Positions 46,176-52,475 of a stretch of 64,000 bases of DNA are shown in pieces. The DNA is from Nitrospirales bacterium (GTDB lineage Bacteria > Nitrospirota > Nitrospiria > Nitrospirales > UBA8639). The notes below the pieces were generated by a model. That model was given only the letters and a program-made list of their open reading frames with translations, did not search any database and had not been told where the DNA came from. The translations under genes were made by a program, and so were the position numbers. Position 1 is the first letter of the stretch. The number at the start of each line of letters is the position of its first letter. The stretch covers positions 124,001-188,000 of the forward strand of contig BQIV01000002.1 in assembly GCA_021604005.1 (NCBI GenBank), given 5' to 3'.

Positions 46176-46280
46176 GCAATGAAAGATTTACATTGCAAAG
46201 TACAAAATGCGAGAGTTGCTTTGTAGAATTATTGCTCTATCTTGACACTTTTGCATTTTTCATTTTGCCTTTTGAATTCG
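46176..46280. repeat. Heptanucleotide element running into the moaD 3' end
   Basis: Left side has CAATGAAAGATTTACATTGC and GTACAAAATGC; right side has CTTTTGCATTTTTCATTTTG. The arms are opposite in sense, as in the element at 38748-38848. The right arm encodes most of the 17-residue tail that follows the Gly-Gly of MoaD. Confidence 0.65.
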
Positions 46281-46539
46281 CTTCTAAGGAGCCGCCAGCA
46301 AATGGAGGCAAGAGCGCCACTTCATCAGCCGTAGAAATTACCGTATCGGGGTGAGAGATTTCTTGATTCACCGATATCAGAACTTTTTTCTTGAGTACCA
46401 ACTCCCCAATCTCTGGATACTGCGCTCGCAAAACCTCAACAAGGTCTTCAACTTTCTGGCCGTCGACAAATTCAAGCGACAACTCTTTCTGTTGCTGCGC
46501 TAAGGTTTTGACCATCCCGAATAATTTAATGGAAAGCAT
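46237..46539 (-). CDS. moaD: Molybdopterin synthase sulfur carrier MoaD, with an abnormal C-terminal tail
   Basis: 100 residues with a ubiquitin-like fold (MLSIKLFGMVKTLAQQQKEL ... VALLPPFAGG). In known MoaD the chain ends exactly at Gly-Gly so that the terminal Gly can be adenylated and thiocarboxylated. Here GG is at 46291-46296 and is followed by 17 more codons (SLEANSKGKMKNAKVSR) before TAG at 46237. The tail is encoded by a heptad element that seems to have removed the original stop. MoaD must therefore be trimmed, replaced by another copy, or be inactive. An upstream TTG start is possible. Confidence 0.9.
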   Translation of the reverse strand: MLSIKLFGMVKTLAQQQKELSLEFVDGQKVEDLVEVLRAQYPEIGELVLKKKVLISVNQEISHPDTVISTADEVALLPPFAGGSLEANSKGKMKNAKVSR

Positions 46540-46566
46540 ATAATTTTCACACAACCCTTCGTCTCA

Positions 46567-47064
46567 CTACGTACGAGACCGTGTATACGTCCCGGATTTC
46601 CCACCCGATTTTGAAAGCAGGCAGATCTCGCCAAAACTCATTCCCTTATCAATAGCTTTACACATATCATAGATCGTCAACGCAGCGACAGACACCGCCG
46701 TCATGGCTTCCATTTCCACGCCAGTTCCGCCAGTCGTTTTAACCGTCGCAAAAATTGTAATCGAACAGCGCCCACCCACATCAGACTGAGGCTCTTCCTT
46801 AAAGTCGATATCCACATTCGTGAGCAATAACGGATGACACATGGGAATTACATCCGGCGTTCGCTTCGCAGCCATTACTCCAGCCACTTGCGCGACAGCC
46901 AACACATCACCCTTGGCAATCTGCCCTTCTTGAATTTTCTTCAGCGTTTCCGGCAAGACAAACACTTTCCCTTGAGCCGTGGCAATACGTTCCGTCAACG
47001 CCTTTTGCGTTACGTCAACCATCCGCGCTCGCCCCGCCTCATTAAAGTGCGTCAACTCAGCCAT
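46567..47064 (-). CDS. moaC: Cyclic pyranopterin monophosphate synthase MoaC
   Basis: 165 residues. [20 protein letters not shown] and [20 protein letters not shown] and [20 protein letters not shown] are MoaC signatures and the length is typical. It acts after MoaA. It opens the moaC-moaD-moaE-moaA group. Confidence 0.96.
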   Translation of the reverse strand: MAELTHFNEAGRARMVDVTQKALTERIATAQGKVFVLPETLKKIQEGQIAKGDVLAVAQVAGVMAAKRTPDVIPMCHPLLLTNVDIDFKEEPQSDVGGRCSITIFATVKTTGGTGVEMEAMTAVSVAALTIYDMCKAIDKGMSFGEICLLSKSGGKSGTYTRSRT

Positions 47065-47249
47065 GACCTACACTCCTACAGATTCCAGAAAGCCCCATGC
47101 CTCAGACCCACCAAGGCCTTAACATTATAGAAGTGCCCTAAAAACATCGTCAAGCAATCGCCCACGCGACACTGGCTTGACAGTCTCCCCCGTTCCACGT
47201 AGATTCAGGAATCCGCGGATTGCTAGACAGAACCACCGCTCTACTATTC

Positions 47250-47600
47250 ATGGCACTTGACCTTCCCACAGACCTTTCCCTCAAAGGGAAAAAACTCGGC
47301 ATCCTACTCTCGACACCGCCCGAAAACGCCAACGCCCACACCGTGACTCGCCTGAGCGAAGAAGCCCTCGCAGCCGGCGTAGATGTGTATCTCTATTTAA
47401 TCGATGAAGGCGTTAAAAACCTCACCAACGCTCCCCTCGTCAAACTCGCTTCTTCTGGAGCCAAGTTCTTCGTATGCGCCTACGGGTGCCAACAACATAA
47501 AGTCTCCACCGAAGGCTACCCCAAAGAAGTGACGTTCTGCGGACTCGTCGTCCTCTCAAATATCATCACTGGCTGTGACCGGTTTCTGGCATTTAATTAA
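47250..47600 (+). CDS. DsrE-family sulfur-relay-like protein
   Basis: 116 residues. KLGILLSTPPENANAHTVTR and VDVYLYLIDEGVKNL and KFFVCAYGCQQHKVSTEGYP have the DsrE/DsrF fold pattern with a Cys in the likely active position. DsrE-type proteins shuttle sulfur in redox and tRNA thiolation pathways; the actual role is not clear. It has no visible ribosome-binding site and points away from moaC, 185 bases off. The TTG ten codons earlier is less likely. Confidence 0.75.
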   Translation: MALDLPTDLSLKGKKLGILLSTPPENANAHTVTRLSEEALAAGVDVYLYLIDEGVKNLTNAPLVKLASSGAKFFVCAYGCQQHKVSTEGYPKEVTFCGLVVLSNIITGCDRFLAFN

Positions 47601-47843
47601 CTGTATTCCCCCGGCATTCCTCACTTCCTTTCCAACGGACACACTCCAATTATCGATCACTCGATTTTTCCGAGAAATTGGGTAGGCTTGGCTAAGAGAT
47701 TGCCTCTGCGAATGATCAATAGAGAATTTTCGTTCGATTTGCGGGCGGTGATGCGTCTAATGTCGAGTTACTCGCTTATCACTGAATTCGAGGTGTACAA
47801 GGCAACTATGCAGCATGTTGCGCCAAATTCTCAAGGAACTCCT

Positions 47844-47868
47844 AAAAACCTGGTTCCTTGAACCGGGG
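47844..47868 (-). terminator. Probable intrinsic terminator for leftward transcription
   Basis: On the minus strand CCCGGTTC-AAG-GAACCAGG forms an eight-pair stem with one mismatch, followed by TTTTT. It would stop transcription coming leftward from the ACT-domain gene. The rest of 47601-47953 shows no gene that I can support. Confidence 0.5.
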
Positions 47869-47953
47869 GCTTATTAACTATACATTCGTTAAGGGTTGGA
47901 TTAGTATGAGGGTACAAGGCCTGATCAGATCCGAGGTAGAAAAGGAACCGAGC

Positions 47954-48160
47954 ATGTCTGAAATTATATTTGTAGTGGAAGAAGCGCCCGAAGGGAGCTA
48001 TACCGCCAAGGCTTTATGAGAATCGATTTTCACGGAAGCTGATAGTTTTGCAGAACTCCACGACAAAGTCCGTGACGCTGTTAAGAGTCATTTCGAAGAG
48101 AATAACGTTCCTAAACTAATAAGACTTCACCACGTCAAAGAAGAAGTCATTGCGGTATGA
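47954..48160 (+). pseudogene. HicB-like antitoxin, broken by a TGA
   Basis: The frame reads MSEIIFVVEEAPEGSYTAKA-L, TGA at 48017-48019, then ESIFTEADSFAELHDKVRDA and VKSHFEENNVPKLIRLHHVK to EEVIAV. This is a complete HicB-type partner protein in which the expected Gly codon GGA after AKAL has become TGA. Apart from that the frame is intact over 68 positions. It overlaps the HicA remnant as ATGA. I saw no mobile element nearby; simple decay is the likely cause. Confidence 0.8.
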
Positions 48161-48314
48161 GGTTGCCACGTAATCTTTCCAGTTCTGACCTAATACAAAG
48201 CCTCGAAAACCTAGGATATCGAAGCACTCGACAGACAGGTAGTCACATCCGGTTAACCACCAGCCAACAATGAGCCGTGAAGCACTCGCCCAAAAACTTT
48301 TTGAAAACAAGTGA
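48157..48314 (+). pseudogene. HicA-like toxin remnant with internal deletion
   Basis: The N-terminal MRLPRNLSSSDLIQSLENLG, then YRSTRQTGSHIRLTT, is the HicA fold with its catalytic-type His in GSHIRL. The frame then stops at 48271-48273. In a frame one base over, MSREALAQKLFENK is the normal HicA C-terminus. About 30 residues between the two parts are missing, so a deletion plus frameshift has destroyed the toxin. Confidence 0.8.
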
Positions 48315-48371
48315 TCAACCGGCGTATTCCAAAGAAGACAGGATGATAAGATTATGTTGAAAGGGAGTAGT

Positions 48372-48899
48372 CTACGGGCCTATTTTCAAGATAATGTCGA
48401 TCATGATGTCGTCAGCAAGCTTGTGAAGCGCCAATCGAATGTGCTCAAAACTGGTTTGTGCAGGAGGGACGAGCTCAGCCTTGGCCCGAAAAATCCGTTC
48501 TCCTGACATGGGGGCACTCTCGATCACCGTTCGAAGGTCTTGCACGCTAACCCCAAGGACCGCCAGTTTACTCGAAATCTCTCGCACGATCCCTGGATGA
48601 TCTTGTCCAACCAGTTCCAAATGTAAGATATTGCGGTGGTCGACCTCCACCAGCTTCCAGTCGCTGTCCACAACACTCACGGTAAGACCTCGGTCGGCAA
48701 GCGTAGGCAGTGCGGAAATGAACTTCTCTGCCTGATTCTCAGGAAGGTGAATCTGAACGACCCCCGCGAAATGTCCCGCCAGGCGCGCCATACGGCTTTC
48801 GTCCCAGTTTCCCTCATGGTTGGAGATGAAATCCGCCAGCGCCTCGACCAATCCAGGCCGATCTTTACCGATGACCGTTAACACCAGTGCACGTGCCAT
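48372..48899 (-). CDS. ACT-domain protein, GcvR-like regulator
   Basis: 175 residues with two ACT domains: ALVLTVIGKDRPGLVEALAD at the N-terminus and ILHLELVGQDHPGIVREISS in the middle. The layout matches the GcvR (glycine cleavage repressor) family, whose members bind small ligands or other regulators. There is no DNA-binding domain. No gcv gene is visible nearby, so the target is unknown. Confidence 0.8.
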   Translation of the reverse strand: MARALVLTVIGKDRPGLVEALADFISNHEGNWDESRMARLAGHFAGVVQIHLPENQAEKFISALPTLADRGLTVSVVDSDWKLVEVDHRNILHLELVGQDHPGIVREISSKLAVLGVSVQDLRTVIESAPMSGERIFRAKAELVPPAQTSFEHIRLALHKLADDIMIDIILKIGP

Positions 48900-49276
48900 T
48901 GTTCTACCTGTTCGGAAAATGCCTATTCTCGTTCAAGAAGGAATTGGAGAAAGGAGTTTACACATTACAGGACAGAAGATACAATCTGCCAATTCTGATT
49001 CTCAATAGTTGAAATAATGAACGAACAATACATCAGTCCACTTTTTGTGTGGGTGCATGTTGGGCTGCGAGCGTACTATGAAACGTCCAAAAACGACCCC
49101 GTCGCCAGGCGCTAATCCCCTATAGGAAAGCAAAAGGCTCCTGCCAACTTATTTTTCTCCAAGCACAGTGCCAGTGCAAACCCCGAGTATACGCCGGCTT
49201 GAAACCCGCAAGTCGACGATCGATGGTTGTAACAGCGCATAAAATTCATAAAACTAGACTTGACCCCTTTTTCTTT
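48900..49276. other. 377-base region without a gene
   Basis: It must contain the ACT-gene promoter. Next to the truncated toxin, minus-strand GGGGTCAAGTCTAGTTTTAT looks like dispersed repeat sequence, but no second copy is in the window. No ORF or RNA gene was recognised. Confidence 0.45.
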
Positions 49277-49474
49277 TTAAGGAAATTGATGGACGAGATA
49301 TCGGCGAAAGGGTCCTTTCAAGATACGCCAGAGCATAGGATGCCGACGAATCTGATCCAAGGCCGTTTCTACAGCATCAAGGAACTCTTGCCCAAGTCCA
49401 TCCCGACACTCCTCATAGAACAGCGCAGCCTGTCGCATTTCTGCTTTGGCTGCCGGATCAAGAATGAGTCTCAA
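49277..49474 (-). pseudogene. ParE/RelE-type toxin, C-terminally truncated
   Basis: 65 residues: MRLILDPAAKAEMRQAALFY, EECRDGLGQEFLDAVETALD and QIRRHPMLWRILKGPFRRYL, then VHQFP and a stop. Full ParE-type toxins continue for about 30 residues with the last beta strands (usually beginning YG-I-Y). The chain ends just where these should start, followed by A-rich, unrelated sequence. Its start overlaps the antitoxin stop as ATGA. Probably inactive. Confidence 0.7.
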
Positions 49475-49704
49475 CGACGAAGTTCCTTGCGAATATCAGC
49501 AACTGCCCTGCTTGCGGAAAACGCCTTAGTCTTCTTTCTTTTCAAGGCAGAAAAACGCCGCTCGGCTTCCGCCACCCAAGCTTCATCCACTGCCGTTAAT
49601 GACTCATCCTCCATTTGGGCCAATAGCCGCTCAGCAAGCCGTTCACGTTCTACGGCGGGAAGTTTCCGAGCCTGCTTTTCTATGGCTAACGCATGTAGAG
49701 TCAT
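49471..49704 (-). CDS. Addiction-module antitoxin (TIGR02574-type)
   Basis: 77 residues: ALAIEKQARKLPAVERERLA, ERLLAQMEDESLTAVDEAWV, AEAERRFSALKRKKTKAFSA. The pattern of a short helical protein ending in a basic tail, encoded directly before a ParE-like toxin, fits the putative addiction-module component family. GGAAGGAG precedes the ATG. Its toxin partner appears truncated. Confidence 0.8.
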   Translation of the reverse strand: MTLHALAIEKQARKLPAVERERLAERLLAQMEDESLTAVDEAWVAEAERRFSALKRKKTKAFSASRAVADIRKELRR

Positions 49705-50288
49705 TTCAGTGACTCCTTCCTGTTCTGGGGTACGTTAATCAACTGTTGGTTTATAGAGGAAGGATAATGGCTTCAAACGGATGAAACAAGGACCCAGGCT
49801 GCTCTCATCGTGACTAAAAATCGGAGAGCAACGTATGTGTGTAGGAGCAAGCGCATTGGATTTACTGGGACAAGCCGAAAACACTTTCGCCACATTTCTA
49901 AATTTTGCTCCACTTTTCAAGCGTTGTTTCTAATCGTCCACGAACCAATTACACATAACCTTGAGCAAGTTCCAGCAGGCACGATCAACTACTGAGATAG
50001 CCAACGCCAGTGAACGTAAACGGGTCGTCGAATGCCTGACGAACCCACATGTAAGGCCAGAACACGGTCCGGGGCTGCCTCTTTTGAATATAATGGTTTG
50101 CCTTTGTCGTGGAATGAGAAATTCATCATGAACATGCGTATACCTCGCAGAGATTTCTCGAACCTGTTCCAATTCATCAATTCCTTACAAATCGATCCCT
50201 GTACTTTTTTCGAGGGGTTGGATACAGTGCCTTCAAGCAATGTGACAACGCACTCGACACAACTTCCTGTAGAGGAAGGCTGTTCTTC
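49705..50288. other. 584-base region between divergent genes
   Basis: It holds the promoters of the antitoxin gene (leftward) and the WYL gene (rightward). No clear consensus promoter was found. Several open frames exist on both strands but none has family features or a ribosome-binding site. GAGGAAGG lies nine bases before the WYL start. Confidence 0.45.
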
Positions 50289-51299
50289 ATGCCGCGTAAC
50301 GACCAATTAATTCGACAATGGCATATTCTCCGCGAGCTAGAGCATTCCCGAGGGAAAACGCTGCAAGCCTTAGCCAAGGCCCTCCCCCGAGATTACCAAA
50401 AGCATGAACGAACATTGCGACGCGACCTGGCTGCCTTGGAAGATGCGGGGTTTCCACTCATCACGGAAAAAGTCCAAGGACAGGTTCGTTGGCGGTTCAT
50501 CGACGGGTATCGTACGCAGTTACAACGAAACTTTTCTCCGAGTGAACTCATGGCGCTTCGCTTGACTCGACATTTGCTCGCGCCACTCGATGGGACAAAA
50601 ATCCAGACTTCCCTCGAATCCGCCCTGGCGAAGGCCGAAGCCGGCATAACGGGACTTGATGACCACACGCCACATGAATTAGGCCATGTCTTTGCATTCA
50701 GCCTCGGCTCCTACAAATCCTATCGAGACCACAAAGGCACGATCGACATCTTATCGCAAGCCACCAGCACGTTCCATACGGTTCAAATGCGCTACTTTTC
50801 CGCATCGCAAAACAAAATAACGCGCCGGGAAGTCGATCCCTATCGCCTCTGGTATACCAACGGCGCCCTCTATCTCATCGCCCATTGTCATATCCGCAAG
50901 GATGTGCGCATGTTTGCCGTCGAACGCATTAAATCCGTCACCCCAACATCCAATCCTTTTCAAATGCCCCTCGGCTTCGATATCGACGACTATGTCAAAG
51001 ACGCCATTGGCGTCATGCGGGGAAAACCCATCGACGTCGAACTCCGGTTTAATGAATCCACCGCAGCCTGGGTCAAAGATCGAGTGTGGCACTCGACACA
51101 ATCATTGAACCAATTAAAAAACGGCGAACTCAAGATGACGCTCACCGTGGCGGAAAATCGCGAACTCGTAGGCTGGATCCTAAGCTTCGGCAGCGGGGTC
51201 ATTGTCAGCAAACCGGATTCTCTCAAACGCCTTGTTCATCAAGAAGTCATGGCCATGGCCAAGCAACTTGAAACAGGTTTCAAGTCATATGCCGGTTAG
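50289..51299 (+). CDS. WYL-domain transcriptional regulator
   Basis: 336 residues. An N-terminal DeoR-like winged HTH (WHILRELEHSRGKTLQALAK, RTLRRDLAALEDAGFPLITE) is followed by a WYL domain (REVDPYRLWYTNGALYLIAH, VRMFAVERIKSVTPTSNPFQ) and a WCX-type C-terminal part. WYL proteins often control CRISPR-Cas and other defence genes by binding nucleotide-like ligands. It lies 1.2 kb upstream of cas3 in the same direction, with vapBC (opposite strand) in between. Its stop overlaps the vapC stop by three to four bases. Confidence 0.9.
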   Translation: MPRNDQLIRQWHILRELEHSRGKTLQALAKALPRDYQKHERTLRRDLAALEDAGFPLITEKVQGQVRWRFIDGYRTQLQRNFSPSELMALRLTRHLLAPLDGTKIQTSLESALAKAEAGITGLDDHTPHELGHVFAFSLGSYKSYRDHKGTIDILSQATSTFHTVQMRYFSASQNKITRREVDPYRLWYTNGALYLIAHCHIRKDVRMFAVERIKSVTPTSNPFQMPLGFDIDDYVKDAIGVMRGKPIDVELRFNESTAAWVKDRVWHSTQSLNQLKNGELKMTLTVAENRELVGWILSFGSGVIVSKPDSLKRLVHQEVMAMAKQLETGFKSYAG

Positions 51300-51709
51300 G
51301 CTGTAGGTGGCGTATACAAGGATAGTCCCGGGATCTGACGAAAATCATGATCGAGACTGTAGACCGAGCAGGAATGCTGGAGAGCCAAAGCGGCAATCAA
51401 AAGGTCTGGAAAGCCCAGGGTCTTTCCCTTTTGACGTACGAATGAAGAAAGGTCTCCGGCGGAAAGCCAGGTTTGAAACGTCATCTCCAAATAGGGAAGA
51501 GCCGAAAAGAGCTCATGGAGGACTTCGCGTTCTGTTTTCGAGCGAACGCCTTGCAATAATTCAGTCAGCACGATACCAACAAGCACCACATCATCACGGT
51601 CGAGGAGATCGTCCAATGCCTGTTTCTCAATCGATGCTGGACGATTGAAAAAGGAGATCCAAATCGAGGTGTCAACGACGACCCTGCCAGAGCCGCTGGT
51701 GAAGCCCAC
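51296..51709 (-). CDS. vapC: VapC-type PIN-domain ribonuclease toxin
   Basis: 137 residues with all PIN acidic positions: VVVDTSIWISFFNRP (first Asp), VGIVLTELLQGVR (Glu), LGFPDLLIAALAL (Asp) and VYSLDHDFRQIPGL (Asp). It cleaves RNA unless bound by VapB. It overlaps the vapB end by 38 bases, so the pair is intact. It appears to be the only complete toxin-antitoxin pair in the window. Confidence 0.9.
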   Translation of the reverse strand: MGFTSGSGRVVVDTSIWISFFNRPASIEKQALDDLLDRDDVVLVGIVLTELLQGVRSKTEREVLHELFSALPYLEMTFQTWLSAGDLSSFVRQKGKTLGFPDLLIAALALQHSCSVYSLDHDFRQIPGLSLYTPPTA

Positions 51710-51911
51710 GGCGTCTCCCTTCCGCTTGCCGTTGAGCCTTCGGCACTGCCTTGACCGTCAGTTTTCCGCTCAACGCCTTCAGCTTTTCAATCTTTTTCTT
51801 TCGAATCAACTCCGCCATGGCCTGGTGGATCGCATCGGTCTTGGTCTTCGCATTCGTCACTTTAAGCAATTCCGCCACCAGATCATCATCCAAAATCAAG
51901 GTCGTCCTCAT
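51672..51911 (-). CDS. vapB: VapB-type antitoxin
   Basis: 79 residues from the ATG at 51911 with GGGAGG six bases upstream. MRTTLILDDDLVAELLKVTN and AKTKTDAIHQAMAELIRKKK form the ribbon-helix-helix DNA-binding part; the basic C-terminal tail wraps VapC. The longer frame upstream crosses the promoter and is not real. Confidence 0.88.
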   Translation of the reverse strand: MRTTLILDDDLVAELLKVTNAKTKTDAIHQAMAELIRKKKIEKLKALSGKLTVKAVPKAQRQAEGRRRGLHQRLWQGRR

Positions 51912-51935
51912 GGATACCTCCCAGAATATGCATTC

Positions 51936-51964
51936 ATTATATGTATATATAATACATACGTCAA
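51936..51964 (-). promoter_or_regulatory. vapBC promoter with palindromic operator
   Basis: On the minus strand TTGACG (51964-51959) and TATAAT (51941-51936) are separated by exactly 17 bases. The spacer holds the near-perfect palindrome TGTATTATATATACA (51956-51942), a likely site for VapB or VapBC autorepression. The distance to the vapB start codon is 25 bases. Confidence 0.8.
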
Positions 51965-52475
51965 ATACGCGCGCGACAAGACGACAGAGAAACTCTGCCT
52001 GTGACTTGAACGTCACGCTGACATATCGTTCCTTCACAGACTACCAAGCACCACGCATCAATGCTCCATCAATGCCATAAACCTATGCGTTATGAAACTG
52101 ATCGCTGCCAACCATACCACATCTCCACGCAACCCAAATGAATAAAAAAACCATCAACCAAGGGCACTGAAACCATCTCGTCGAAATAAAAATTTTTCGT
52201 TTACTCCAAAAACTCATGAAGCTTTTCGTTGACCCGCCGACATACATGGAGGCACCTCCACACATCTCGTTCACACTATGTGCACCACCAAGGGAGGCCG
52301 CATGTGACCTAGGATGTCAGCACGGTTCGAAGAACAGTTCCCAAGCCGTTCAGCGAACGCATTGAAATAACAACAGGAATCGCTACCATAAGAAATATTT
52401 GAAAATTTGACCTGAGTTGTCTAAAGACTGAAATACGCTATTCATAAATATTTGACACTGTTGGTTCCTCCAAAC
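51965..52475. other. Region upstream of cas3
   Basis: About 510 bases. Apart from a GGAGG-CA-CCTCC near-palindrome near 52249-52260 and a TTGACC near 52407, I see no clear promoter, leader or ORF. The cas operon promoter must lie here. Confidence 0.4.

Noticed and set aside
390-48019. Two genes with in-frame TGA, suggesting TGA recoding
   Set aside because: TGA is used as the normal stop in flhF, flhG, folC, fliI, cas3, cse2 and others with ATGA or GTGA overlaps. Independent nonsense mutations are simpler.
49989-50306. 105-codon leftward frame between the antitoxin and WYL genes
   Set aside because: It runs into the WYL start in antisense and has no family features; judged accidental.
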